Source: Coriaria nepalensis (taxonomy: Eukaryota; Streptophyta; Magnoliopsida; Cucurbitales; Coriariaceae). From it: a stretch of DNA of 64,000 nt. The first letter of the stretch is position 1, and each line of letters starts with the position of its first letter. The position numbers and the translations under genes are program-made. The stretch covers positions 10,237,501 through 10,301,500 of the forward strand of contig CP114493.1 in the NCBI GenBank assembly GCA_027186245.1, in the 5' to 3' direction. The notes under the pieces were generated by a model. It saw only the letters and a program-made list of their open reading frames with translations. It made no database searches and was not told the DNA's origin. This document shows, piece by piece, positions 11,100 to 24,550 of this stretch.

Positions 11100-12194
11100 T
11101 CACAACTTGGAAGGCATGTTACGACCTGCCGTTGTATCATAGACTTTGAGGAAGAATCTAGTTCTAGGAACAGAGAGCTTAGCTTGAAGAATAGTACCGA
11201 TGATGGCAATCAAATTTCTCTTCACTTCTTTGTTAATACCACCCATCGACACTATCTCCGCATATACTGCTGGTTCTTTGTTCCCTTCAAATGATATTTC
11301 CACCGATCCTTTGAGCACCACCATTACATACTGCATCCAAATAATTCATTAATTAATGTTATTTCAATAATTAACTTTTAACTATACAACCGTAACGTAT
11401 AGATTCGTGCATCTCTCGAGTAAATTATTAGGGTCTAGCCTAAAATTCTTTTTTTTTTTTTTGGGTATTAATTTTTATTTATTTATTTATTTTTTAAGAT
11501 TATTTTAAATTATAAAAACGATCATTACAAACAAATTTTGACTGGGATTCTTTTGTATTCCATTTACAATCGATTATGAATAATAATAATAATAATAATA
11601 ATAATATCAGAACAGAGAATTTAACATATACTAATTGGCCAGTTGGTCCACTTGTACTTGTCCGAATGCGTGAAAGGGTAAAGACCTGTCGACATTACAA
11701 AACGACAATGTCGGCGTGGTCACCGGTCAGCTCAGCTGAAAGACGGAAGATAAGCAAGAGATCAAGATGAATCTGTAGCTGAAGTTAAAGCATATGTCCT
11801 GTCAGGTAATCAAAACGGCACGAACACGGCAGAGCGAAGAATCATCGAGATAGAAAAGGATCAGATCGAGCTAGGCAGTGGTTTATAATCTCTTACATGA
11901 ACGGGTCGATGCTATCTCAGAAAACTTTTTAACAAACAGAAAACTTTTAACAAAGAAACGTCACTGACAATTGGACACCATGCATATAGGTAGATCGGAA
12001 TCAGTAATGACATGGGTATGATCACACAAACAGAAGCAGATTGATTGGTAAAGTTAAAGAGACCGTAGATAGGTAGATCTTACCTTTTCAGGTTTTCCTA
12101 TAATCGAAGACACAGCTTTTGTAGCTTCCGAAAAGATTGAATCAGCATCTACTCCCTCCAGAGATACGTTGGTAGTGATGTAAAGGCAAGGCAT
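11100..12194 (-). CDS. MIF/D-dopachrome-tautomerase-like protein with peroxisomal SKL terminus
   Basis: Plant homologue of macrophage migration inhibitory factor, a small trimeric tautomerase-fold protein. Exon 1 is 12084-12194 (MPCLYITTNVSLEGVDADSI..GKPEK) and exon 2 is 11100-11330 (YVMVVLKGSVEISFEG..), joined in phase 0 by a 753-bp intron for 113 residues, the family's usual size. Proline 2, the catalytic base of animal MIF after Met removal, is conserved. The last three residues are SKL, a canonical PTS1 signal for import into peroxisomes, as I recall for Arabidopsis MDL3; paralogues MDL1/2 are cytosolic. Orthology is unclear: position fits At5g01650 while the SKL end resembles MDL3 (At3g51660). 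The intron contains an AAT repeat near 11578-11606. Confidence 0.92.
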
Positions 12195-13394
12195 CCTTCT
12201 TCTATTCTTATTTTTTGGCAATTTCTTACAAGTTGATATGGATGAAGATATATAGCCAGTTTAGTTGGAGCGGAAAACCCAGTGGAAACAAACACGTTTT
12301 CTGGGCTGCAATTAGCCGAAAAGCCCAAAAGAAGAGATAGAAGAAGAAAGGAGATAGAGAAGAGGGGCAGTGGGCGATCATGCGCACGAAATCAAGTTCA
12401 TCATAGCTGAAATGTGAACAGACAAGTAAACATGTCAGCTTCACTCCAATCCGCACCACCTATTACTAATAATAATAATAATAATAATAATAATATAATA
12501 ATATAATAATATAATAATATAATAATATAATAATATAATAATATAATAATATAATAATATAATAATATAATAATATAATAATATAATAATATAATAATAT
12601 AATAATATAATAATATAATAATATAATAATTATAATAATTATAATATTCTTCTTCTTCTCTTGGGATATGTTTACTTAGAATCTCATTACTTAATAAATA
12701 TTTAAATCTATTTATTTTTTCTAAAATAAGTAATTTTTGGTATGTGGAAAATTAAAAATATTTACTTAATAAAATATTTATGATCTGCTACGCTCACGAA
12801 CAGGGAACATCTTGTGGTAGGCTTTGTGGAACCTTACACTAGTCCATTATTCTAAGGTGGGTGGTAATGTGTCAAAGTGGTGGATGTAGTGCTTTCTAGA
12901 TCCTAATGTCCCATAATGCCTATATACCTTACCCTTTAGTAGTGGAGTTAGTGATACAAGTGTGAAAACTGAACAAGTAGCTGTGATTTTCTCTTTTTGT
13001 TCTTAAATAATGTTCTAATGCAATTTTAGGGAGAGGATAATATTATATTTTACAATAATATTTAAGAAATTAATATATAATAAAAATAAATTAATTTATT
13101 TTTTAATTAATTAATCTTAAAATAAGAATTTAAATTTTTATATAATATTAAAATTAAATTTAATTCATAATTAAATTAATCTACACATATATTTTATATT
13201 ATACTTATAAAAAACATTAATATATAATTTTTAAAATAATATCGTATATAAATAATATATTAAAAATATTATATCACATACTTAAAAGAAATACTTAAAA
13301 AATTAATATATAATTAAATTTGACCCGAATCTTTCCGGCTTTCGTGTCAGCCTTTATTTATTTTTTCTTGTCACCATCAGATTCCGTCAATTAT
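12195..13394. other. Intergenic between MIF-like and SIEL-like genes
   Basis: This is a divergent promoter region of about 1.35 kb. It is dominated by a long AAT/AATATAAT microsatellite (listed separately) and by very AT-rich DNA at 13020-13320. No gene is recognised; the 77-codon minus frame at 12226-12459 is not protein-like. Confidence 0.5.
12467..12646. repeat. AAT-derived microsatellite/minisatellite, about 180 bp
   Basis: About nine AAT units turn into a long array of the 8-bp unit TAATATAA/AATATAAT, almost without interruption, ending in TTATAA variants. It looks like slippage expansion of AAT with a secondary periodic unit. Length is likely polymorphic. Confidence 0.9.
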
Positions 13395-13488
13395 ATGGGC
13401 CAAATTCACGGGTCTTGTATATCATTGGGCCTGAATCAAGCTCACCGATTAGTAAATCACCAAATTAACTGGGCCTGAAGTGGCCCAA
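13395..13488. promoter_or_regulatory. Cluster of TGGGCC/GGCCCA (site II) boxes upstream of the SIEL-like gene
   Basis: Four TGGGCC or GGCCCA hexamers occur within 95 bp (near 13395, 13425, 13469 and 13480), ending about 60 bp above the first ATG. This arrangement is typical of TCP-regulated housekeeping promoters in plants. Assignment rests on position only. Confidence 0.5.
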
Positions 13489-13546
13489 GTTGAGAATTGA
13501 ATAATGGAACTCGGTTTTTTCAATTTATTGTTTGATTTCGCGGCAA

Positions 13547-16500
13547 ATGTTTCTTGCCAGAGGTCGATCCACTTCAATGGAGCAACCAGAGCTACGCCGT
13601 GGCGAACGCTCTCTAGATCTCTCCACAATGGATGCCAATGATCCTTTCTCTCGCAAAAATCTAGCCTCCATTAGATCCCTCATTACTAATCCTTCCACTT
13701 CTGAGTCCACAATTTCTTCAGTCCTTGAAACCCTAACTAGCTCTCTCAGTTTCACTCGCGATCCCCTCCTTATCCACCATATTCTCAAGCTTTTCTCGGA
13801 CCTCGCATCCAACCACAAGCGCGTCTCTCATCTCGTTTTTGACTCGGTTCGTTCCTACTTACTACTCTCCACCGAGCCTACTCGCCCTGCCGCCGAAGCA
13901 CTTGATGTACTTGCATCGATTGCAGAGCGTGATTCTGACCTATTTTCCGCCATAGAAGAGCTTGATGATCGATTTTTTGTGTCACTTTGTTTTGGTCCGT
14001 CAGCGTCCGTACGGACCTGGTTACTGAAAAATGCCGAGAGGTTCCGCGTTCGTCCTTATTTATTGTTTACCGTGTTTTTAGGGTTTACCAAGGATCCATA
14101 TCCTTATGTGAGAGAGGCTGCTCTGGATGGATTAGCTGGTTTGAGCGAGTCCGCTGTTTTTGAGGACATTGACATGATCGAAGGTTGCTACTGCCGTGCT
14201 GTTGAGCTTCTAAGGGACTTGGAAGATTATGTTCGAGCAGCTGCAGTCCGTGTTGTATGAATCTTTTTCAGCTCTCATCTGACCTGTGTTTCGCTGTAGA
14301 TTATATTTATGATAGTTCATCTTGCTTACAATTTAGAAACGAAGTATTTCAGCTGTTTGCCCATAGAGGGAGTTGACACCCTTTTATTATTTACATCATT
14401 TTTCCTAGTTGCTTGAAGTTCTCAAGTTTCTTAGAGACTAATGGATTTTTATTTGTCTTAATACTATGCGAAAATGCTTTCATTATGACCTTGACAACTT
14501 TTAATCCAGGTAAGTGCATGGGGTGCAATGCTTGTAGCAGCGTCTTATCCAGAGGAGAAACAATTGTTTTGCTCGGATGAAGTGTTTATCAAGGTAAGAA
14601 TTTGATGCACCATTTGTGATATTAGTCCATCAATTCTAACAATCTTGTTCCAATGTATTTATAAATTGAATGTAAAATTTGCGGCTTATTTATATTTGAT
14701 CAGTTTGGTTGTTTGTTCTTTTTGGGAAACTGAAGCTTTATTACTGATAAAATTATTAATGAAGAATACGCATGTGGTCCATAGGTTACTAGTTCACTAG
14801 CACAGTGAGCAGTTTTGTAAGGAAGTGAAATTCAATATTTTTGTTTTAACTTCCCTTTTTATAATTTATACATAAACACTTCAGAATGACAGTGAGACAG
14901 GAGTATCCATTTGTGGTACTCATGATTTCAATTTAATATAAGTATGCTAATGGTGCTTGAGTTTTGTTTATACTTTATAGGATCTCAAACTCTCTACTGT
15001 TGTGCTGCCTTAGACATGCTTTCTCTCTGTTGATGGAATTTGAGTATGTGACGTTTGGTTATCTTGCCAATCCGATCGTTTCAATTTTTTCCTTGGGAGA
15101 TCTTAAGGAACTGACCATCGTTATTCTGCATGGAATGAATATTAGGATGCCCTCTTTTTTTCATTTTGTTTCCATGTGAGTTACAGTCTGTCAAATCCTT
15201 TTGAGTACCTGGTCATGTTCCCACCCTAATGTTTCATGCAAATTGTATGGCAGCTCTGTTCTATGACCAGAGATATGAATATGAAGGTCAGGGTTCAGGC
15301 CTTTGATGCCCTTGGTCAGATAAAAATGGTGTCTGAGGATGTTCTCCTACAAAGCATGTCAAAGAGAGTTCTCGGTATCTTCAAAGAAAAGAAATCTCTC
15401 GGTCAGTGCTCTGCTCAAAATTTTGAAATATCAGTCCAGGATGCTGCTGGAGTTTTTGTGCATGGGGTTGAAGATGAGTTCTATGAGGTAAACTTTCACT
15501 AATGTTGTTGAAGTCTCTGAAAATGCTTTTGTGGTAACATGGATATATCTTAGAGATTTAACAAGAATCTTCTTGTTCTGTTAATTGATTACTGCTTATT
15601 CTTTTTTGGTGTTTCTTCTGAAGGTGCGAAAATCAGCCTGTAATTCCTTGCGTTGGATGACTACTCTCTCCATTGGCTTTGCTGGTGAAGCATTAAACTT
15701 ATTGATGGATGTCCTAAATGATGATTCTATTGTTGTATGCCTACAAGCTTTGGAAACAATGCATTATATGGCAATTTCGGATCGTTTAAAGGTGCAAGAA
15801 GCACACATGCACATGGTATATTTCCAACCACTGTCAAGTATGTTTACTGTATGCAATTTTGTAAATATTAAGTGTTTGATGATTTGGGTTTCCTTCAATA
15901 CATGAATAGCTATATGTTGCAATTTTCATGTGTCCCATGTAAATATATCTGTGTGTATGTAGTGCTGATTATGTTTCACTGCCGGATTTTACAGTTTCTT
16001 GGCACTTTAGTCAACAATAATGAGCATGTAAGATCTACCATAGGGAAAATACTTAAAGAAGTGAAGCTTCCAGATCTGGAGATGTTTAGATTATCTATTA
16101 ATGGCCTTTTGGAAACTTTGGATCTATATCCCCAGGTCTGCTGTTCCTTTTCCATCTTTTTTGAAATATTTCTTTGCACTATCATTCTATACAAGTATAC
16201 ATGCCGCCTACAAGTGATGTATAATTCTCTTTGGTATGATTCAGTTATTTTGTCATTTGAATAATTATTTATACACCTTTTTCTTTAAATGGTCACCTTG
16301 TTGTTAGATAATCAGTTTCTTCAATACATATCTCAGGATGAGGCCTGTGTATTCTCGGTCTTATTTCAAATGGGTCGAAATCATGGAAAGTTTGTCAACA
16401 GCATCATCAAGGAGGTTTCTCAACAGGTCAGTACGATTCTCCAGTTTTTCTTTCTGGACTATTTTGATTGATGTGCTCCATCATAAACAATCACCAGTTG

Positions 16501-18172
16501 AATGACCAGCTCGTATGAAGCTGTAGCTTTGGTAACTATCAGATTGGAGGGTGCTAATGTCTCTACCTCTTTCTTGGTTTTGTCTCAGATAGAGCCTACT
16601 TCTGAAGGCAAGTTAGGGTTCGATAATGTTAGGGTGGCAGCATTGCTTGTTCTAGCTATTTCAGCCCCACTTGCATGTGATCACATGTGTAGTATTCCAG
16701 CTAGGATATTTTCTTATGCAGTTACGTTTCTTGGGAGGATATCTTGTGCTTTGGCTGATGTTATGGATCAAAAGGCCCTTCTCACTTACTTCTTACAAAG
16801 AAGTAACTCCACTGGATACTCTGGCACAGAGCATGGCTCATGCTCAAACAAGCAGGCGCCATCATCACTTATACTTAAAGCTACTGGTACAAACTGTCAC
16901 AACAGCGAGCTAACTGGTTCTGTGAAAACACCTTTAGTTCAAAACAGAGATAACTCAGAAATTCAGTTATTGATTACAAAGGAGCCAATGGAAGTGTGTG
17001 CCTCAACCATAGAAGACCAGGGGAAAGGGTGTGATGACACAACTGAGTCTTTGAAGCTTATCCTTTCCAAGGTCAAAGATATTTGGCCACTAATACAATC
17101 TGGACAGATGAACGCAGCACTACTTACTCTAAGGTTGTTCCTTGATTATGTTTCTGGACTTCTATCCACAAAATTTTGTCCTGTAATGATAGACTGCTGC
17201 TTTTCCTCTCCCGCCCTAATTTTAATTTATCTTTACTACAGGCTTTGCAAGGAAGTATTGGCAACGTTCCCCTCTCAACCGCTTGGATCTGATGGTGGAT
17301 TAGCATTTACACTACAGTATCTGAAAATAGTGAAACTGCTTGCAAAGGTATGGAAGCATTTCCTCCCTGGAAAATTTCTCGCTACCTGTGGTGTGGGCGA
17401 ACTCAACCTTATATTGGGAGAATTAGAAAGGAAGGTAAGAGAGCTGAGGAGTAGTTTTGTAGGATTTTCTAAAGAAGAGGAGTTGCACATCTTGGAATTA
17501 ACATTTCTTACTTTTACACTCCGATTGTCTGAAGGCAGAGGTTTTGGCAATCTTGCTCATTGGAGAATGCTATCTAGTACAGTTTCTTATGTAGAATCTC
17601 TCCTTCGTCAAGAACCTATTCAACCTTCTAATTTTGTTATGAACGTCAGCAAGTTATTGTCCAACATTGGCACCTCTGTTGATGAAGCTTTATTCAGTCC
17701 ATCTCAGTTTAGGAATTTACTCTTACTCTTCTCCCTGAACCAATTTGCGTTTTCTGGAAAGATGGAGCATGTAAGGGCAGAAGTGGTCATTCTGGATAAT
17801 GACTATGAGCATCCTCTTCCATTTGTTCCAGGATTACCAGTCGGTATTCCATGCAAGATCACTCTTCGAAATGTTTCAAGGAAGGATAAGGTGTGGGCCA
17901 GAATAACGCTTGACGGCCACACGAGTCAATTTGTCTTCTTAGATTTCACGCTCTTTGGAGGCTCTGATATGGTCAGAGAGCTTACTTATACTGTCCCGTT
18001 TTACAGAACTCCAAAAGCTAATTCTTTCACAGCGAAGATGTGTATAGGATTGGAATGTTGGTTTGAGGATAATATTTATACTGTCAAAAACTATGGGGGC
18101 CCACAACGGGAACTAACTTATATTTGCGAAGAAAAAGAGGTTTACCTTCAACGCCCTACAAAAACCAAGTAG
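13547..18172 (+). CDS. SIEL-like HEAT-repeat protein (Integrator subunit 4 homologue)
   Basis: Homologue of Arabidopsis SIEL (At3g08800), an essential ARM/HEAT-repeat protein that binds SHORT-ROOT and promotes its cell-to-cell movement, related to Integrator complex subunit 4. Exons: 13547-14254, 14510-14593, 15254-15487, 15624-15815, 15995-16135, 16337-16426, 16589-17133 and 17242-18172. All joins keep frame and give about 974 residues (SIEL is about 936). HEAT-type helices are evident (DPYPYVREAALDGLAGL; MNMKVRVQAFDALGQI; VRKSACNSLRW). The C-terminal part is beta-rich, as in INTS4. The first in-frame ATG is 13547; a second at 13577 (MEQPELRRGE) is equally plausible. The intron 17134-17241 is 108 bp, has no stop and stays in frame, so its retention would only add 36 residues. 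The gene converges with the DCD-Kelch gene, stops about 390 bp apart. Confidence 0.9.
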
Positions 18173-18561
18173 TCAGTTAGAGTTATTTAGTTGACGCATT
18201 TGCTGTAATTTTTTATTTTATTCTTTTTGTAAGATATTGATTAAAAAATCTAACTAGACTCGATCATGGGATACATACAATTTGATATAGAGATTTTTAG
18301 AGATTGCAAAGATAGCTTCCAGTGAAATATCATTTCCCTTTTACGTTGTATCATACGTTGCCTTTACTGACACCAACAACGAAATAATATACTTGGTGTT
18401 GTTACTCTAACCTTTACCTTTCAATCGTATGTCCCATATCGCCCGCCCGCCCTGTGAGTAATGATTACATGTTTTAGACATTTAATTCTAAAAGAGTCCC
18501 ATATTAGTTCCAAAATATTGTTTCCGTCTCACTTGTATACGTGAAAGCTTCCTGCCAACAT

Positions 18562-21500
18562 TCAAACAATAGCCGACAAGTTACACCTTTTCCCGATGAC
18601 TCTTGACTGAATTTCCTGCCATCCTTGACCTTCCTTGTAATATTCAACCTATCATTTGAATTATTCATGTATTACTAAATGAGGCTATATCTGACTACGT
18701 TCGAGAAAAAATGAAAGAAAAAACAAAACTATTGTGAGAAAATGCAAAAGTTAATGTGAAACTTACAAGGTCCGAGTCACCGATGCTCACCCCTCCGATC
18801 ACATAGATGGAATCCTTAAAGGTAGCAGCCGCTGAATAACCTCTACAAGCTCTCATTGGCTCACCAGTGACCCATGCCTCGAGCCGTGGCTCGTATATTT
18901 CAACGCTTGAGATCATGGAGTTTCCACCATAACCACCAATAGCATATCTACACAAGCAAATATCCAAACAACTTACGACAAGTTATGAATCAGAGCTGAA
19001 TTATCTAGATTTCTCGAGCAAGATGTGTTGTTAGACCCTCATATCTAAATATTGTAGGTGGTTGACTCTGCCACATGTCATATACTTACAACTTGTCATT
19101 CAAGACGACCAATGAATGACAGGCCCTCTTCTCATTCATACTCGGGATTTTGGTCCAAGAATGTTCTCTGGGATCAAATCTTTCAGCAGACCTGAGGAAG
19201 CCAAAAGAAGTTAGATCATTAGCAATAGGAGGGAGCCAACAGAAACATTATTCCATATGGGATAAGCCGAAGTCTAGTTTAAAGGAGTCTAGTTTTATCT
19301 TATGAACTGTTTCTTTACACTCTAGTTTAACCATACATAAGTTTACCAAGCCTCTAGTTTGCAAGCTTTTTGCCTAACATGGCTAAATTTACAATTTCTG
19401 CTTTATGAATGAGATACTGTGCTAAACAGACCATACTTGATAGGGGACTGCCTCTAGTTGATCAGACTAGAATGTAACTGTCTTTAGGGTCAGATTCTAA
19501 CATGATGTTGAGAAATTGCAATAAGCCAATCTAACAAAAGAGCGTTTAACAAGATAATCACAGCACAGGCATGATTTTCATATAAACCGCCAAGAAGTAC
19601 TTGAGGACGACAGAAAGATGAGGAAGGTCAAGAAAATAGAAATAACCATTATTATTATAATAGGAAACAGAAAAGGGTCATCTTACTTTAGATAATCGCT
19701 GCCATCATATCCGCCAGTGGCATAAAGCACCCCATTAAGTTCCACTGCTGCAAGGGCAAATCTCTGGAAATAATAAGAAACAGCATTTAAGGCACCGCCA
19801 TAGTCCATACACTGAGGAGTTGAAGACTTTCTTGACCTAGCTCTAATAATTTTGTATGTATGTATATATATATATATACAGCTGACACGGTTGGCCCCAT
19901 GTCAGCATGAACTGGACAACAGATCGCAAAAGAGACCCTGTTGGCCCCATGTCAGCATGAACTGGAATATATAACTAAGTCTTGATATGTGAGCTGACAC
20001 GGTTCCACAAACTAAGAATGATCTATTACGTAAGTCTGAAATCTAAGATCATATAAAGCAGCTCGAGCACATATTTACCTTTTGTAGCATTGACTGTGTA
20101 GATATCCATCGGCCGACATCTAAATCAAGCATTTCAACATCTGAGAAGCACTCAATTCTATTTCCTCCACCAACTGCAAATATTTTGTTATCTAACGTTG
20201 CTCCCCCTAAGCTCCCCTTTTTCTCATTTAAAGAAGGGCGCAAGGTCCAGCAATCATTCTCAGGGCAGTATGATTCAACTTCATAAGGGAGAAGTAAATC
20301 TCAACAAGAACTACTATTAAAAGTTTTAAAATATAACTCAAGGCATTGAAAGCTCATACCTGTGTCATACCATTCAGAACCATCTCCACCACCAAACACA
20401 TAAATTTCACCATTCAGCCGAGCAACAGAAGCATATGACCGTGCAAACTTCATTGGCCTAAGCGATTTAATTGTATCCCTAGAAGGAAAATATGAATCCA
20501 ATGACGATAACACTGTTTCACCATTACATCCTCCAATTAGAAAAATTGATTCGTCAAGATGCAATTGCAACTCTTCAACCAAGACCGTGTTAACATGTGA
20601 GGTGGTTGCATTTGACATAGGTTCACATATAATAGAATTACTCTTCAATCGATAAATTTCCAATTCTGCCTCTCTCTGAAATGCCAGAAAAAGACGAATC
20701 ATCCAAAAATGAACTGAGAAATTTAGCATCTCAATATTTGGCAGGGGGATTGCATACAAATTTTAAGCATTTCAACGACACAGACTGAACAAGTCAATCA
20801 GAATTAAAGTATCGTAATCAACATTTCATTATCAAAATCTTGAAATGCAAAGAATTTGACTGATATTCAAAAGAATCTAACTTGCAACAGACACATCTCC
20901 TCTTGAACTAAGGACCTACAGAATGCTGCCTCTTACAGAAATTTTGAAGCACACATCTCAAATTAACTGAAGTAACTCTTACAACATTTTCTGATTGGAA
21001 GACAATAGAATTTTTACCATGGGATAAAAACAATAAAATCCAGAGATATCAGGTTTTATAATCAGGGTTTCAGCGTAAGCAACACAAAGACAACCAAAAA
21101 ATAAAAAATAAAACTGGTATTTTACTTGAACACCAGCGGAAATCATGCAAATATTTAGTTTCATGCATAGGCCAAATGAACCTATAATGAAACAACACAA
21201 ACAAACAACTGGTGTGATCAGTAAACAGAAAAACAGTAGAAAAAATGGCAATTTGCATATTGAACATAGAAAAGCTTACCAGCTTTTGCTCCAAATAAAA
21301 AATTCTCTGAGCTTGGTCTGTCTGAAAAGCCTGGAGCTGCTGCACCTCTTGAATCAACTACATACATAAATTAAGATATGAGAGGAAATTTGTAACTAAA
21401 GCCAATAAGACATACATTACAGACATTGTCAACTACCTTGGCCACGACAGATTGATCCTCAATTGAGGAATTGAGAATCTCTTCATTTTTCTCTTTTTCC

Positions 21501-22655
21501 ATTTGTCCACTTGTATTGCTTTTATCGTCCGAATGCATGTCCTTTTTAATACAAGTGTCTTCTATATTGCCACTTAAGAGAGGGACTTGACTTTCACGTT
21601 CAATAAGCAATTGTTTCAGCTTCATTAAGGCAAGGGATTTGTCTTTTTCATCAGCCCCACTTGTCTCCGACTGCATCTCTATTGACTGGTTGTCTCTATC
21701 TAAAGAAGAATCAATCTGAGTCACAAATTTTTGACGTGACGGATCAGAATGCTCCGCCTCTGAATCCCATGCTTCAACCTTCTCGGCTTCATCTCTTAAT
21801 TCTTGTGAAGAATCAGCAATCAATACAATGCCCCAATTTGGTGCATTTAGAGGCTCAAAAGATTTTTTTATATTTTGCGGCCAAAAAGAATTGGTAGGAA
21901 CTGCTAAAGATTCTAACAAGGATATCAACTTATCGGTTTGGGCGTGGTCCAACTCAAACCAGAAATGATGTGAATTGTAGTAGTTGTCAGATATTACAGG
22001 TTTGAACTGATCTTCCGACAAAGGCTGACACTGCAGACGAATACGAGTCTGCACCTGAATGAAAAAGTATATGAGCCTTTTCTCTTACCACCCAAGATGT
22101 GATTGTAGAACTTGGGTCCAATATGGAAATCTAGTTTTAATACCTGGGCAGGATACGGGGTGCTTTCGGAACCATCAGCCGTCCACCCATATCGGTTGAT
22201 ATTCATTCGCCCGGAACTTGCAGCCTCGAAGATGCCAAGAAGTTTCCGATCACTATAGTTGAACAAAAAGAGAGGCAACCCAGGATCGATATTCCTAATA
22301 TAGGAAAAGTGTGGGCCTGGTAAACCTGTTGATTACGAGGCAAAGACAAAATCACCTCAGTAACTGGAGATAACAATGGAATAAACCAGAAAGCTTTAAC
22401 AACCTAGTCATTAATTAAAGACAGAATACTACCAGAAGAAAAGAAGAAGACAAATATGAAATGAGATATAGATGACTGACCAAAAAGCTGTTTCAAAAGA
22501 CACTCATTTATGGTGCTGTGCCTGCAGCCAAATATGACACCACCAAGGTGACTCTTCCCCAAATTTCTTGAAGTAAAAACGCCGGAGAATGGGTTTGAGG
22601 CGGTAGATATACTTCCACTATTCGTTAGGCTCTGTTTCATCCTTCCCTTAGCCAT
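18562..22655 (-). CDS. DCD-domain and Kelch-repeat protein
   Basis: Ten exons on the minus strand: 22481-22655, 22144-22325, 21437-22054, 21280-21357, 20360-20675, 20079-20278, 19687-19763, 19090-19191, 18767-18947 and 18562-18648. They join in frame to 671 residues. The N-terminal DCD (Development and Cell Death) domain shows LGGVIFGCRHSTINECLLKQLFGLP and LPLFLFNYSDRKLLGIFEA. A charged middle region and a short coiled coil (IQEVQQLQAFQTDQAQRIF) follow. The C-terminal half holds about five Kelch repeats (IFLIGGCNGE, IYVFGGGDG, IFAVGGGN, LYATGGYDGS, YAIGGYGG). The last small exon (KEGQGWQEIQSRVIGKRC) was found by translating beyond the longer reading frames. DCD proteins are linked to ER stress and programmed cell death; this combination resembles At5g01660. 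A 5'-UTR intron (about 22660-23518) and a GA/CT run near 23811-23830 precede the start. Confidence 0.92.
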
Positions 22656-24300
22656 GCTACAGTTCCGAGAAAATATAGCTATTAGAAATCTTTATTTAAA
22701 AACTGATTGTAAATTTCATTAAAGAAATGTCCAGAGGGTTTAGAAATGCATTTCAGCATTAGAAAATTAGATGGAACTTTCATGGATTTGAGCACATAAG
22801 AGCATATAAATTCATGAAACGAAGTAAAATAAAAGGTCAATTAGAGATAGTTACTTAAGGATAATGCAGATATGAACACTTCGATTGCTCAAGCAATTTA
22901 TTAAAAAAAAATATATCATATTCCTTTCGTTTTCTCAAACATAAATCGCATACTGTCTGAATTTCAAAACATCTAGCCACAAAGAATGAAGAAAAGACGT
23001 ATTGAATATCAGTTTTAAACATCTATAAGAAATTATAGACTGAACTAGATGAAAACATCCGATTGGTTTAATAGATAAAACAAGGACCGAGTAAGCCAGA
23101 AGACCTATTACTAAGCAGCTGAGCCTGAACTACAGAGTAAACTTTAATCACAAATGCCTAAAACCGAAACAAATATCTCTAAGAAATGAACAAAAGCAAG
23201 AATCCCTAAATCACCATGATTCATGAGTGCACGAGCTTCTCTTACCATAAAGGACCATTTCTATGAAACTTGAGGTCTTACCATGCCCTTAAGAAACCAC
23301 TTCGCCCTCGTATCTCTCTATATAAACGAGTAAGGTGAACCAAACACTACAACCTTGAGAATATTTGCAATATATATCTTCGGTTTATGAAAGAAGCGTG
23401 GATGTATTCATAAATACGCTAACCACAACGATCTTCTTATTTCTGGTTCCAACAAGATAAGATATTCCAATAAGACAGAGTGCGAGAAACGGAAAGAGTT
23501 AGAGACTGATGATAATCACCTGTAAGCCGGCGGTGAAGCGAAGAGGGAATATCTTCGGTGTTGGAGTAAATCGCGACTGAGTCCTAACGTCGAACTGCTT
23601 GAAGAAGGCAATGCGGTTGTGAGAACTAAGAGCCAAGTCCAAATACTGTTTATGGCCTAAACGGTGATGATGTAGATCTGCTGGAAAACGAAACGGAAGG
23701 GGACTCCAGCGGACATTATCTTTGAACGAAGCAACCGATTCTCAGACGGACGCCTCCTCGCCTTCTACATTTCAGTAGAAGAATCGCAATGAGGAAGAAA
23801 AGCAGAATAGAGAGAGAGAGAGAGAGAGAGCGCAGCGCGTAAAAGTACTGAAGCGTGTATACAGTTGAGCGACTCAAGGATGAGAGTAGCACTAGTTTGA
23901 GAAGCGTCGATACAGTTGAGGCCTATACTGTGAGGAACCTCATAGAAAAGCGCGCAATGGAAGAAAGAAGCACGAGAACTGGGCCAAAATTTGAAATTGC
24001 CCCAATATGCATACTCGGACAAAACTTCATTTGAGACTAGCTTCGGCCTAACAAACTAAAATGGGTACAGAATATGATTTTGCATTCACATTAGATTATT
24101 AAATATTTATATAAATTATATTTTTTTAAGAATGTAAATAAAATGTATTTAATATAGTTATATTTTATTTCAATTTAATTTTACTAAATTTATAAAATCA
24201 CTTTAATGATAATTTTTAATATTATTTAATTAATTTAATAATAAAGTAAAAAATATATAACATTATATCAAATTAAAATATTATATTAAGTAAAATTATA
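22656..24300. other. 5' leader, leader intron and promoter of the DCD-Kelch gene, then AT-rich spacer
   Basis: A splice acceptor (CTGTAG) lies one base before the ATG, and a matching donor (ACAG/GTGATT) at about 23518, so a leader intron of about 860 bp is likely. The non-coding first exon (about 23520-23830) ends at a (GA)n tract. From 24060 the sequence is a featureless AT-rich spacer. Confidence 0.55.
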
Positions 24301-24550
24301 TTATATTAAAGGAATAAATGCTTTTCTGTGGAAATAACTAAGTTTCGAATTCTAAAGTTAGAAATAGAGCTAAAGATTGGAAAAGTATAGTATTGAATCC
24401 AGCTATTGTTATTCCCCAACTTTAGCATCAAGTGGCCCCACCCCGCAGCCCAATAAGAGCGGCCACGCAAGATTTTTTGGCATTTTGACCTGTTTGACAA
24501 GCAAACAGCAAAGATAGCACCATCGCTTTTGATCCACAGTGGAGAGGCGG

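Noticed and set aside
13532..13546. TTG as start of the SIEL-like gene
   Set aside because: Non-ATG; an in-frame ATG follows at 13547, and no evidence favours a non-standard start.
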